This document shows, one piece after another, positions 40,178-49,391 of a stretch of 64,000 bases of DNA. Below the pieces are notes generated by a model that had not been told where the DNA came from, made no database searches, and saw only the letters and a list, made by a program, of their open reading frames with translations. This stretch comes from CBDDYU01 sp965235655. Its GTDB lineage: Bacteria > Pseudomonadota > Alphaproteobacteria > Pelagibacterales > Pelagibacteraceae. The stretch spans positions 248,001-312,000 of the forward strand of contig CBDDYU010000001.1 of the NCBI GenBank assembly GCA_965235655.1, written 5' to 3'. Every line of letters begins with the position of its first letter. The stretch's first letter is position 1. Position numbers and translations under genes: made by a program.

Positions 40178-40980
40178 TCGGAGTTATTGCTGGCGAAGGA
40201 ATGTTGCCAAAATTAATTGCAAAAAAATTTAAAGAAAAAAAAATTAATTATATTTTAATTAATTTATCTAAAAAAAAAATAATTAGAAAAAATTATTATA
40301 ATTTTACAATAACCCAAATATCTTCAATTATAAATATTTTAAAAAAAAATTGTTGTAATGAAGTTATTCTTGCTGGAAAAGTTATTCGACCGAATTTTTC
40401 TGATTTTAGAATTGATAAAAAAGTAATTACACTTATTCCAAGAATTTTAGATAGTTTAAAAAAGGGAGATTCATCTTTATTAGATTTAGTAATAAACATT
40501 TTAAAAAAAGAAAAAATAAAAGTTGTTTCTTGCACTAAGTATTTGCCGGAGTTATTTGCGAATAATTATTTAAGTGATAAGAAAATTACTATTCAAGATT
40601 TAAAAGATATTGAAAAAGGAAAAAAATTATTAAATGTTCTTAATCAAAAATTTGATGTTGGCCAATCTGCCATAATTAGTAATGGATATGTGGTTGCAAT
40701 AGAGGCAGCCGAGGGAACCGATGAAATGTTGTCAAAATCAACTAAAATCTTAAAAAAAATTAATAGAGTTAAGCAATCTGGAATTTTATTAAAATTTCCA
40801 AAAAAAATTCAGGATTTGCGTGTTGATTTACCAACAATTGGTTTTAGGACTGTTCAAAAATGTATTAATCTTGGCTTGAATGGAATTGTTTTAAAAAAAA
40901 ATGCACACATTTTTTTAGATCAAAAAAAATCAAAAAATTTAATTACAAAAAATAATTTTTTTATAAAAGTTATAAATTGA
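40174..40980 (+). CDS. lpxI: UDP-2,3-diacylglucosamine pyrophosphatase LpxI (DUF1009)
   Basis: LpxI hydrolyses UDP-2,3-diacylglucosamine to lipid X, replacing LpxH in alphaproteobacteria. I prefer the ATG at 40174 giving MIGVIAGEGMLPKLIAKKF, which overlaps the lpxA stop; an upstream start would add six residues. The family motifs GMLP near the N-terminus and C-terminal EAAEGTDEM, LLKFPKKIQDLRVDLPTIG and LNGIVLKKNAHIFLD are present. 268 aa with an intact frame, and very Lys-rich. Confidence 0.93.
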   Translation: MIGVIAGEGMLPKLIAKKFKEKKINYILINLSKKKIIRKNYYNFTITQISSIINILKKNCCNEVILAGKVIRPNFSDFRIDKKVITLIPRILDSLKKGDSSLLDLVINILKKEKIKVVSCTKYLPELFANNYLSDKKITIQDLKDIEKGKKLLNVLNQKFDVGQSAIISNGYVVAIEAAEGTDEMLSKSTKILKKINRVKQSGILLKFPKKIQDLRVDLPTIGFRTVQKCINLGLNGIVLKKNAHIFLDQKKSKNLITKNNFFIKVIN

Positions 40981-42089
40981 AAAAAAAAATTTTTATCATT
41001 ACTGGAGAGGCATCAGGTGATAAGCTTGCAGCTGATATAGTTCCATATTTTAGTAAATCAGAATATAATATTCTAGCAATAGGTTCAGAAAAACTTAAAA
41101 ATAAAAAAATTAAACTACTTTTTGATTCTTCTACAATTGCCTTTATGGGTATTAAAGATGTTATTCTTAATATTTTCCATTTAAAAAAAAAAATAAATTT
41201 CACAATCAAATCTATTATGGATTTTAAACCGCATGTTATTTTTTCTATTGATGCACCTGATTTTGCTTTTCGCGTTGAAAATGAAGTAAAAAAAAAATTT
41301 CCAGATATTAAGGTCGTACATTTAGTTGCTCCAACTATTTGGGCATGGAGAGAAAATAGAGCTAAATTTTTTAAAAACTTTATTGATCATTTGTTGCTAC
41401 TTTTTCCTTTCGAATCTTCTATATTTAATAAATGGAAAATTAAAAATACCTTTGTAGGTCATCCTTTTTTACAAAATGCGGTTAAATATAAAAAATTTTT
41501 TTTACCAAAAAATAAAAATATTATCACTCTTTGTCCTGGTAGTAGGATTGCTGAAATTAAAATTTTTATGCCTATTTTTATTAATTTAATTAATAAAATT
41601 AATAATATTTTTAAAGATCAGTATATTTTTCATTTTCCAGTTCCTCGAAATAGATTGTCAGTAATTAAGGAATATATTCCTAATAAATTTAAAAATATTT
41701 TTTCAGTAGATGAAGACCAGAAAAATTTTTATATAAAAAATTCAATATTATCTATTGCAAAATCAGGCACTATTTCTTTAGATATATGTAAAAACAAAAG
41801 TCCTTTAATAACTATTTATAAAACTTCTAATTTTAATTATTTTTTTATTAAACCTTTAGTAAAGGTTAAATTTGGTAATATTATTAATATTGCTGCTAAT
41901 AAAGAGATAATTCCTGAATTAATACAAAGCAATTGTACAGTAGAGAAAATTTTTTTTATGGCCTCTAAGTTTTTAACAAATAAAAATATACGTATAGAAA
42001 ATGTTCAAAATTATTCTAAAGTTTTAAATACTTTTAAGAAGAGTAATACAAATAAAATTATTGCAAATACAATTAAAGGTTATTGCTAG
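40977..42089 (+). CDS. lpxB: Lipid-A-disaccharide synthase
   Basis: LpxB condenses lipid X with UDP-2,3-diacylglucosamine. The N-terminal FIITGEASGDKLAADIV motif, IDAPDFAFRVENEVKK, VAPTIWAWRENRAK and LCPGSRIAEIK are typical of this GT19 family. Translation likely starts at TTG 40977, overlapping the lpxI stop; no better ATG lies close. 370 aa is normal. It ends in a CTAG that also supplies the gltA stop on the other strand. Confidence 0.95.
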   Translation: MKKKIFIITGEASGDKLAADIVPYFSKSEYNILAIGSEKLKNKKIKLLFDSSTIAFMGIKDVILNIFHLKKKINFTIKSIMDFKPHVIFSIDAPDFAFRVENEVKKKFPDIKVVHLVAPTIWAWRENRAKFFKNFIDHLLLLFPFESSIFNKWKIKNTFVGHPFLQNAVKYKKFFLPKNKNIITLCPGSRIAEIKIFMPIFINLINKINNIFKDQYIFHFPVPRNRLSVIKEYIPNKFKNIFSVDEDQKNFYIKNSILSIAKSGTISLDICKNKSPLITIYKTSNFNYFFIKPLVKVKFGNIINIAANKEIIPELIQSNCTVEKIFFMASKFLTNKNIRIENVQNYSKVLNTFKKSNTNKIIANTIKGYC

Positions 42090-43375
42090 TTTCTGTCTTT
42101 TAATTCTGTAAACGGTCTTGGTTTTTCTCCCATGTATAATTGTCTGGGTCTTCCAATTCTGTTTTTGGTGTCTAAATACATTTCTTTCCAATGAGCAATC
42201 CAACCGGCAGTTCTTGCAACAGCAAAAAGAGCGGTAAACATGGTAGAAGGAAATCCCATTGCGTTAAGAGTGATGCCTGAATAAAAATCAATATTAGGAT
42301 ACAATTTTTTTTCAACAAAATACTCGTCTTGTAGAGCTATCTTTTCTAATTCTATTGCTACTTGTAAAATTTTATCATCTTTTTTTCCTACTTCCTCCAA
42401 AACCTCATGACATGTTTTTTGCATTACTTTAGCTCTAGGATCGTAGTTTTTATAAACTCTATGACCAAAACCCATTAACTTGAATGGATCATCTTTATCT
42501 TTCGCTCTTTTTATGTATTCAGGTATTTTTTTTACATCGCCTATCTCTAAAAGCATGTTTAGTGCTGCTTCATTAGCCCCTCCATGCAAAGGTCCCCATA
42601 AAGAGGTAAAGCCTGTAGATATTGATGCAAACGGATTTACTCCAGATGATGCAGCTAATCTAACTGTTGATGTTGATGCATTTTGCTCATGATCCGCATG
42701 TAAAATAAATATTTTATCTAATGCTTTAGCAAATACTTTGTTTACTTTATATTTTTCAGCTGGAACAGCAAAAACCATCTGTAAAAAATTTTCTGTATAA
42801 TCAAGTGAGTTGTCAGGATAAATAAAAGGCTGTCCGATAGAATATTTATAAGCCATTGCGGCCAATGTAGGAACTTTAGCTATCATTCTTCTAGCTGAGA
42901 TTTGTCTTTGCTGTAAATCATTCACATCAATAGAATCTGGATAAAATGCTGACAATGCAGCAACAACTGAAGTTAAAATAGCCATGGGATGTGAACCCCT
43001 TCTAAACCCATCAAAAAATTTCTTCATTTGCTCATGTACCATCGTGTGAGTTTTGATAGCTTCAGAATATTCAAACCATTCCTCTTTAGTGGGTAATTCG
43101 CCGTTCCATAAAAGATAAGCAACTTCTAAAAAAGAGCTTTTGTTAGCAAGTTCATCCATTGGGTAGCCACGATAAAAACATTCACCTTTTTCACCATCAA
43201 TATAGGTAATAGAAGACTCGCAGCTTGCTGTAGATGTAAATCCAGGATCAAAAGTAAAATTGCCCGTTGAGGAGTACAACTTACTTATATCAACCACATC
43301 AGGACCGACTGATCCACCCAAAATTGGAAATTCGTAATCTTTATTATCTATGATTAATTTGGCTTTTTTTGACAT
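42086..43375 (-). CDS. gltA: Citrate synthase
   Basis: Type II-like citrate synthase (429 aa), the entry step of the TCA cycle. Active-site regions are LHADHEQNASTSTVRL, WGPLHGGANEAALNML (catalytic His) and MGFGHRVYKNYDPRAKVM, with the Asp of the triad later in VEKKLYPNIDFYSG. It is the last gene of the minus-strand block, 42 bases downstream of gltX, and converges on lpxB with overlapping stop codons. Intact frame. Confidence 0.98.
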   Translation of the reverse strand: MSKKAKLIIDNKDYEFPILGGSVGPDVVDISKLYSSTGNFTFDPGFTSTASCESSITYIDGEKGECFYRGYPMDELANKSSFLEVAYLLWNGELPTKEEWFEYSEAIKTHTMVHEQMKKFFDGFRRGSHPMAILTSVVAALSAFYPDSIDVNDLQQRQISARRMIAKVPTLAAMAYKYSIGQPFIYPDNSLDYTENFLQMVFAVPAEKYKVNKVFAKALDKIFILHADHEQNASTSTVRLAASSGVNPFASISTGFTSLWGPLHGGANEAALNMLLEIGDVKKIPEYIKRAKDKDDPFKLMGFGHRVYKNYDPRAKVMQKTCHEVLEEVGKKDDKILQVAIELEKIALQDEYFVEKKLYPNIDFYSGITLNAMGFPSTMFTALFAVARTAGWIAHWKEMYLDTKNRIGRPRQLYMGEKPRPFTELKDRN

Positions 43376-43417
43376 GAAATTGCAGATTTATTATCAGTTT
43401 TGATAAAAAAAGTCTAT

Positions 43418-44791
43418 TTAAAGATAATGTTTAAGTCTTTTTTTAACTTCATTAATACCCAAAGACTGTATTATGTCATTAATAGATGGAGCAAATTTGC
43501 TACCAGTTAAAACCAATCGAATAGGTTGGCCAAAATCTTTAAATTTAATTTTATTTTTATTAATAATATCATTTATTATTTCTTTGCAAGCATCAAAATT
43601 TTGATCATCTAGGTTAATAATACTTTGATAAAATTCATCAATTAATTTTACTGCATTCTTATCTAAAGTATTTTCAATATCAATTGTTTGAAAATTAAAT
43701 ACAAAATTACAATTATTAAAAATGTCTTCTAATGTTTTTGCTTTGTTTTTAAAAATTGATAAATTTTTTTTAATTTTATCTAGAAAAATTTCATCAATTT
43801 TACTTTTGAACTCACTGGTATAATTTTTAAAATAATCAAATAATTTATCTTCATTTATATTTTTAATATAGGTTTCATTTAAAGATAAAACTCTTTCCAT
43901 ATCAAGTTTAGAAGGTGACTTACCTATGCCATTAAGATTAAATAACTGAATACTTTCTTCTAAAGAGAAAATTTCCTTGTCTTTATATGACCACCCTAAC
44001 TTGAGAAGATAATTTCTTAAACTTTCTGGCAAAATACCAATTTTTTGATAATCCGCTACTGTTATAGCCCCATCTCTTTTTGAAAGCTTCTTACCTTCTT
44101 TTGAATGAATAAGTGGTATATGTGCATATGTTGGAATAGCCCATTTCATAGCTTCAAAAATTTGTATTTGCTTAAATGTATTTATTTTATGGTCATCTCC
44201 TCGAATTACATGAGTAATATTCATTAAATGATCATCTACAGAGGCTGACAATTGATAAGTTGGGGTACTGTCAGTTCTTAAGATAACAAAGTCCTCAATT
44301 GTAGAGTTGGGAATTTCAATATTACCTTGAACGAGATCATTTAGAACAGAAAAACCAGAATCTTTAGATTTAAATCTAACAATAAATGGTCCCTCACCAT
44401 TAGTTAAATTTCTACATTTTCGGCTATAAGTATATGGTAAATTTTTATTTCTACATTCTTGCTTTTCAAGCTCCAATTCTTCTTGTGTGCAGTAGCATTT
44501 GTAAGCATGTCCATTTTTTAATAGATAATTTGCTACTTCAATATGTTTATTGATGTTTAGACTTTGTTTTAAAGGAGGTTCATCAGGACTAATTTCTAGC
44601 CACTCTAATGTTTTAATAATTTGATCTTCAAATTCTTTTTTAGAGCGTTCTTTATCAGTATCTTCAATTCTCAATAACGATTTTCCATTTTTATTTCTTG
44701 CATAAAGCCAATTAAATAATGCAGTTCTTGCACCTCCAATATGCAAGGCTCCAGTAGGTGAGGGGGCAAATCTTACAACAGTCTTATCCAT
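43418..44791 (-). CDS. gltX: Glutamyl-tRNA synthetase
   Basis: Class I aminoacyl-tRNA synthetase, 457 aa. The HIGH motif lies in FAPSPTGALHIGGARTALFN, the KMSKS-type motif in GKKLSKRDGAI. A set of Cys residues (CYCTQEELELEKQECRNK) corresponds to the zinc-binding insertion of many bacterial GluRS. The C-terminal helical anticodon-binding domain is Lys/Asn-rich. Only one gltX is visible here; alphaproteobacteria often have two, one misacylating tRNA-Gln, and this cannot be judged from the window. Confidence 0.96.
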   Translation of the reverse strand: MDKTVVRFAPSPTGALHIGGARTALFNWLYARNKNGKSLLRIEDTDKERSKKEFEDQIIKTLEWLEISPDEPPLKQSLNINKHIEVANYLLKNGHAYKCYCTQEELELEKQECRNKNLPYTYSRKCRNLTNGEGPFIVRFKSKDSGFSVLNDLVQGNIEIPNSTIEDFVILRTDSTPTYQLSASVDDHLMNITHVIRGDDHKINTFKQIQIFEAMKWAIPTYAHIPLIHSKEGKKLSKRDGAITVADYQKIGILPESLRNYLLKLGWSYKDKEIFSLEESIQLFNLNGIGKSPSKLDMERVLSLNETYIKNINEDKLFDYFKNYTSEFKSKIDEIFLDKIKKNLSIFKNKAKTLEDIFNNCNFVFNFQTIDIENTLDKNAVKLIDEFYQSIINLDDQNFDACKEIINDIINKNKIKFKDFGQPIRLVLTGSKFAPSINDIIQSLGINEVKKRLKHYL

Positions 44792-44814
44792 GTGCTGTTG
44801 TTTACACTAAGTAT

Positions 44815-45507
44815 TTAAAAGTTTCTATAAAGAGATGATAAAACACCCTGAATTTTAATTCGATCAGGGTTAAATATTCTTGTTTCGTATAAAGGGTTAG
44901 CACTTTCAAGAGCTATAGCATTAGATTTTTTTCTGTATCTTTTTAAAGTGGCTTCATGATCGTCAATTAAAGCTACAACTATTTTTCCATTTTCGGCAAT
45001 ATTGGTTTTTCTTATGATAACTGTATCTCCATCATTTATTCCCGCATTGATCATAGAATCTCCCTCAACTCTTAGTGCAAAAAAATCATTAGGATTTTTA
45101 GTACCTGGAGGAGCAGGTATATCTTCAGCAAAATCCTCTATTGCTTCAATTGGCAACCCAGCTGCAATTTTACCTATAAGTGGAATGTATTTTTGGTCAC
45201 TATTTTTATATGAATTATTGACGTTGCTTTCGTCTAATCCTCCTTTAATTAGGCTTGGCTTGAAATTATTAAATAGATCTTTGGCACTTGCATTTTCTGG
45301 AAGTTTTACAACCTCTAGAGCTCTAGCTTTGTGTGCTAGTCTTTTAATAAAACCTCTTTCTTCCAAAGCTGAGATGAGCCTATGAATTCCAGATTTAGAC
45401 TTCAAATTTAGTGAAATTCTCATTTCATCATATGAAGGAGAAACACCATCACTTTTCAACTTCTCGTTGATATAAATCAGTAAATTTTTTTGTTTTTTAG
45501 TAAGCAT
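44815..45507 (-). CDS. lexA: LexA repressor
   Basis: SOS repressor of 230 aa. The N-terminal winged-helix domain begins MLTKKQKNLLIYINEKLKSD and includes MRISLNLKSKSGIHRLISAL; the C-terminal autopeptidase domain has the self-cleavage Ala-Gly in GKIAAGLPIEA, the nucleophile Ser in VEGDSMINAG and the general base Lys in ATLKRYRK. I chose the start at 45507: the upstream ATG at 45525 would add MFRFCS and place translation 4 bases from an SOS box. gltX follows after a 23-base gap and could be co-transcribed. trpC ends upstream, as in the alphaproteobacterial synteny. Confidence 0.95.
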   Translation of the reverse strand: MLTKKQKNLLIYINEKLKSDGVSPSYDEMRISLNLKSKSGIHRLISALEERGFIKRLAHKARALEVVKLPENASAKDLFNNFKPSLIKGGLDESNVNNSYKNSDQKYIPLIGKIAAGLPIEAIEDFAEDIPAPPGTKNPNDFFALRVEGDSMINAGINDGDTVIIRKTNIAENGKIVVALIDDHEATLKRYRKKSNAIALESANPLYETRIFNPDRIKIQGVLSSLYRNF

Positions 45508-45529
45508 AGAACAAAACCTAAACATAAAC

Positions 45530-45544
45530 GTTCTATAAAAGTTC
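45530..45544 (-). promoter_or_regulatory. SOS box (LexA operator) before lexA
   Basis: GTTC-N7-GTTC on the plus strand, equivalent to GAAC-N7-GAAC toward lexA, with seven bases TATAAAA between the repeats. This direct repeat is the known alphaproteobacterial LexA box. It lies 22 bases upstream of the chosen lexA start and overlaps a possible minus-strand -10 region (TATAGA, complement of 45532-45537), as expected for autorepression. Confidence 0.8.
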
Positions 45545-45589
45545 TTTTACGAAAGCAATCGTTTAAAAAGCTTGAATTTACTTATTTTT

Positions 45590-46375
45590 TTAAGAGTTTA
45601 ATTCTATTAGCTTACTATAAATTGAATCTGATTTGATAAGTGATTCACCAATTAAAAAGTTATTAATGCCAGTTTCAGTTTTGATAAAATTTATATCTTC
45701 TTTTGAATAAATTCCGCTCTCACAAATTACCGTGTAATTTGAAAGTTCAAATTTTTTAAATATTTCCACGGTTGTTTTTATATCAGTTTCAAAAGTGTTA
45801 AGATTGCGATTATTAATTCCCAAAATTACGTTATTAAAATTTAATGCTCTTGCCATTTCATCTTCATTGTGAATTTCCAATATAGCATCCAATCCACAAA
45901 TTGATGCAGCCTCCAATAAATCATTAATTAAGTTATCATCAACAGAGTTTAGTAATATTAATATACAATCAGCACCAATGTGTGCAGCTTCATAAACTTG
46001 ATATGTGTCTATAAAAAAATCCTTACAAAGAATTGGTATATTAAATTTACTTTTTATATCTGATAAGTATTTTTTACTACCTAAAAAATATTTCTTTTCC
46101 GTCAAAACAGAAAGACATGCTGCATTTGCTCTTACATATTCTTCAGCAATTTTTATATGGTCAAAATTATTTAACAATATTCCCTTAGAAGGACTCGCTT
46201 TTTTTACTTCAGCAACGATAGCTGTCTTATTGTTTTTTTTAAATTCTTCTAATTTTTTTTGAAAATAATTATTTTTTTTTATTAAATTTTCTTTCAACTT
46301 TGATAGGGAGATTAATTTTTTATCATTTTCAACTTCTTTAATTTTATCTTCAATAATTTTTTTTAAAATACTCAT
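45590..46375 (-). CDS. trpC: Indole-3-glycerol phosphate synthase
   Basis: TrpC (261 aa) closes the indole ring in tryptophan synthesis. Barrel motifs visible are VAEVKKASPSKGIL (catalytic Lys), VLTEKKYFLGS, PILCKDFFIDTYQVYEA, DAILEIHNEDEMARAL and LGINNRNLNTFETD, ending with VICESGIYSKEDI and NFLIGESLIKS. The start overlaps the trpD stop by 4 bases. In related species moaC and moeA lie between trpC and lexA; here lexA follows after about 80 bases. Confidence 0.97.
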   Translation of the reverse strand: MSILKKIIEDKIKEVENDKKLISLSKLKENLIKKNNYFQKKLEEFKKNNKTAIVAEVKKASPSKGILLNNFDHIKIAEEYVRANAACLSVLTEKKYFLGSKKYLSDIKSKFNIPILCKDFFIDTYQVYEAAHIGADCILILLNSVDDNLINDLLEAASICGLDAILEIHNEDEMARALNFNNVILGINNRNLNTFETDIKTTVEIFKKFELSNYTVICESGIYSKEDINFIKTETGINNFLIGESLIKSDSIYSKLIELNS

Positions 46376-47370
46376 TGTTTAAGTTCATTAATTTTTTTTA
46401 TTACTATTCCTGATAAAATGTATTTTCTTGAATAGTCAAATGCGTCTTTTAAGGATAATTCTTTTTCTGCAACTACTAATGCTGCAGCACAATTTAACGA
46501 GACAATTTCAAGAAAAGCACTTTCTTTACCGTTAAATAATTCTATTATTTTTTTTGCATTATGTTCTGCATCATTTCCAACAATCTCTTCAAATTGGTAA
46601 GTTTTTGATACAAGCTCTCTTGGATTGATTGAAAAATTTTTTTTATCTTGTCCATTTATTTCAATTACATTTGTTTTGCTAAAAATTGATATTTCATCCA
46701 ATCCATCTTCACTATGAAAAACCCAGGCTTTTACAATATGTAAATTTTTTAAAACATCTGAATATTTTTCAAGAATTTCATTTGAAAAAACACCAATGCA
46801 TTGTCTCTTAACAAGGGCAGGATTAGCAAGTGGTCCAAGTAAGTTAAATATTGTTCTTGTTTTGATTTTTTTTCTTGCATTTGCAACATTTTTCATCGCT
46901 GCATGATAGTTTGGGGCAAACATAAATCCAAAATTTTTTTGTTCTATTGATTTTTTTACTTCTTCAGGATTTTGGTTAATACTAATTCCTAATTTTTCTA
47001 ATACATCTGCAGATCCACATTTGGAGGTAAGGCTTTTATTTCCATGTTTTGCAACTTTGAGACCCATACTAGCTAAAACTAGGGCGCTTGCCGTTGAGAT
47101 GTTTAGAGTGTGCTTGCCATCTCCACCAGTACCACATGTATCGATCGCATCTTGATTAAGATGAACTCTTAAGCTTTTATTTCTTAGAACTTGGGCTCCA
47201 CCAGTTATTTCATCTGAAGATTCTCCTTTTTTTGCTAAAGCTAATAAGATTTCTTCAATTAAATCATCATTGAGCTCCCCGTTCATTATTTGAGAAAATA
47301 AAAATTCAGTTTCAGATATTGATAAGTTATTAAATTGTTTAATTTTATTTAACAAATTCAAAGTATTCAT
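46372..47370 (-). CDS. trpD: Anthranilate phosphoribosyltransferase
   Basis: TrpD (332 aa) transfers phosphoribose from PRPP to anthranilate. The PRPP loop CGTGGDGKHTLNISTAS and KHGNKSLTSKCGSADVLEKLG are diagnostic; the helical N-terminal domain and the RTIFNLLGPLANPA motif are also present. The frame is intact and it lies 8 bases after trpG. Confidence 0.97.
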   Translation of the reverse strand: MNTLNLLNKIKQFNNLSISETEFLFSQIMNGELNDDLIEEILLALAKKGESSDEITGGAQVLRNKSLRVHLNQDAIDTCGTGGDGKHTLNISTASALVLASMGLKVAKHGNKSLTSKCGSADVLEKLGISINQNPEEVKKSIEQKNFGFMFAPNYHAAMKNVANARKKIKTRTIFNLLGPLANPALVKRQCIGVFSNEILEKYSDVLKNLHIVKAWVFHSEDGLDEISIFSKTNVIEINGQDKKNFSINPRELVSKTYQFEEIVGNDAEHNAKKIIELFNGKESAFLEIVSLNCAAALVVAEKELSLKDAFDYSRKYILSGIVIKKINELKQ

Positions 47371-47378
47371 TTTTTTAT

Positions 47379-47939
47379 TTAAGTTAAAAAATTTTTGATA
47401 ATTTTTTTTCCCATATTAGTTTTAATGCTTTCAGGATGAAATTGAATACCGTGTACATCATAATCTTTATGAGACAACCCCATGATTATATTATCTTTTG
47501 TAATGGCAGTAATAATCAAATCTTTAGGTATTTTTTTATTATCAACAATTAAGCTATGATATCTAGTTCCTATTATATATTTCGGAAAATTATTAAAAAT
47601 TTTTGATTGAAAAACTTGTATTTTACTTAACTTTCCATGCATTAGTTTTTTTGCTCTAATAATTTTACCACCCAAAGCTTGAGCAATAATTTGGTGACCA
47701 AGACATATTCCTAAAATAGATTTTTCACTTATATATTTATCAACCACTTCCAGACACATTCCTGCCTGGTCTGGATTTCCTGGGCCTGGTGAGATTACAA
47801 TTTTATCAAAATTTTTTAGGTCTTTTATTTTAAATTTATCATTTCTCAAAACTGTTACTCTGCAATTGAATTCAGATAAGTAATGATAAACATTGTAAGT
47901 AAAGCTATCGTAATTATCTATTAAACAAACTTTTATCAT
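47379..47939 (-). CDS. trpG: Anthranilate synthase glutamine amidotransferase component
   Basis: Class I glutamine amidotransferase (186 aa) supplying ammonia to TrpE. LIDNYDSFTYNVYHYL at the N-terminus, the nucleophile Cys in ILGICLGHQIIAQALGG, and HGIQFHPESIKTNMG with the His/Glu pair are intact. I use the ATG at 47939; an in-frame TTG one codon upstream is possible but overlaps trpE further. The trpE stop and trpG start share one base, implying coupling. It could also serve PabB if no pabA exists elsewhere. Confidence 0.95.
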   Translation of the reverse strand: MIKVCLIDNYDSFTYNVYHYLSEFNCRVTVLRNDKFKIKDLKNFDKIVISPGPGNPDQAGMCLEVVDKYISEKSILGICLGHQIIAQALGGKIIRAKKLMHGKLSKIQVFQSKIFNNFPKYIIGTRYHSLIVDNKKIPKDLIITAITKDNIIMGLSHKDYDVHGIQFHPESIKTNMGKKIIKNFLT

Positions 47940-49387
47940 CAATTTATAGCTTGAATAAGCGCTTTAGCTTTGTTGACTGTTTCTTGATATTCCAGGTTTG
48001 GTTTGCTATCAGCTACTATTCCAGCTCCAGATTGAATAAAAACTTTTTTCCCTTTTATAAGAGCCGTTCTTAAAGCTATGCATGTGTCCATATTATTATT
48101 AGTTGAAAAATATCCAATTCCTCCTGCATATAATTTTCTATTTGTTTTTTCTAGTTCATCTATAATTTCCATAGCTCTAATTTTTGGAGCACCGGAAACA
48201 GTTCCTGCAGGAAATCCAGCAAATAAAGCATCTAAAAGAGATATATTTTTTTTAAATTTTCCAGTAACATTTGAAACAATGTGCATGACATGAGAATATT
48301 TTTCTATTGAAAATTGATTATCAACTTTCACAGATTTTAATTCAGATACTTTCCCAACATCATTTCTACCCAAATCTAAAAGCATTAAATGTTCTGCAAG
48401 TTCCTTGGGGTCATTCAGCAAGTCTTTTTGGTACTGGTTATCTTGAATTTTTGATTGACCTCTCGGTCTTGTGCCAGCAATTGGTCTAATAGTTACTTTG
48501 TCATCTCTTACTCTAACTAAAATTTCTGGGCTACTACCAATAATTTGAAAATCTTCATAATTAATAAAATATAAAAAAGGTGACGGATTTGTGATTCTAA
48601 TTTTCTTATAAATATCTAAGGGATTTTTTGTTAAATTTGTTTCAAATCTTTGACTTAAAACTACTTGAAAAATATCACCTTTCTTTATGTATTCCTTAGC
48701 TTTTAGCACATTGCTTACAAAAGTTTTTTTAGAGATATTACTTCTAACCTTGGCTTTTTTAGATAATTTATGTTTTTGATAATTTAATGAATATTCTTCA
48801 TTTTTTTTAATCAAATTTTGCAAGATAATTTTTTGTTTTAAAAATATTTTTTTTAAATTTTTAGCATTAGGTTTAAAAAAACAACTTATATAAAATATTT
48901 TTTTTAAAACATTGTCGTGAATTATGATTTTTTGCGGTCTTGAAAGTCTTACATCAGGAATTTTTAAATCATCTTTCGTGGTATTGGGAATTTTTTCGAT
49001 ATATCTGATTGTGTCATATCCAAAATAACCCATAAGCATTAGAGACATAGAGGGAAGTTTTTTTGGAAATTTATAATTAAAATTTTGAATTAAATTTTTT
49101 AAGAAAGAGTAAGGTTTTTTATTTAATGTTTTCTTATTATTTATATAAACATGATTACCTTTGATTTCCCATTTTTTATCAGGATCTAAGCCAATAATAG
49201 TATATCTACCTCTGTATAAAGCTTTTTCAACCGATTCAAATACAAAGCTATTTTTTTCTTTAAGAACATTATTTATTAAGTTTAAAACAGCATTATTGTT
49301 TATATTTTTTTGAATTGCATAACTTAAAGCAATTTTGTTTTTTTTGGCATTTTTTAGATAATTTTTATAGGAAATATACTCAGTCAT
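47939..49387 (-). CDS. trpE: Anthranilate synthase component I
   Basis: TrpE (482 aa) converts chorismate to anthranilate. The C-terminal chorismate-binding domain has VLSQRFETNLTKNPL, RPIAGTRPRG, LDLGRNDVGKV and AGFPAGTVSGAPKIRAMEII, with YAGGIGYFS. The N-terminal domain carries feedback-type regions but is quite divergent (YRGRYTIIGLDP). Four bases separate it from the upstream isomerase gene, so it has no leader-peptide attenuator of the enteric type directly upstream. Confidence 0.96.
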   Translation of the reverse strand: MTEYISYKNYLKNAKKNKIALSYAIQKNINNNAVLNLINNVLKEKNSFVFESVEKALYRGRYTIIGLDPDKKWEIKGNHVYINNKKTLNKKPYSFLKNLIQNFNYKFPKKLPSMSLMLMGYFGYDTIRYIEKIPNTTKDDLKIPDVRLSRPQKIIIHDNVLKKIFYISCFFKPNAKNLKKIFLKQKIILQNLIKKNEEYSLNYQKHKLSKKAKVRSNISKKTFVSNVLKAKEYIKKGDIFQVVLSQRFETNLTKNPLDIYKKIRITNPSPFLYFINYEDFQIIGSSPEILVRVRDDKVTIRPIAGTRPRGQSKIQDNQYQKDLLNDPKELAEHLMLLDLGRNDVGKVSELKSVKVDNQFSIEKYSHVMHIVSNVTGKFKKNISLLDALFAGFPAGTVSGAPKIRAMEIIDELEKTNRKLYAGGIGYFSTNNNMDTCIALRTALIKGKKVFIQSGAGIVADSKPNLEYQETVNKAKALIQAIN

Positions 49388-49391
49388 TGAA

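Noticed and set aside
43391..43406. Inverted repeat TTATCA-GTTT-TGATAA between gltX and gltA as a terminator.
   Set aside because: The stem is only 6 bp and A/T-rich, and on neither strand is it followed by a T-run in the right position; it sits between two co-directional genes. Likely chance in A+T-rich DNA.
45508..45525. Longer LexA starting MFRFCS at 45525.
   Set aside because: The extension does not resemble LexA N-termini and would put the SOS box within 5 bases of the start codon, leaving no space for a normal promoter and ribosome site.
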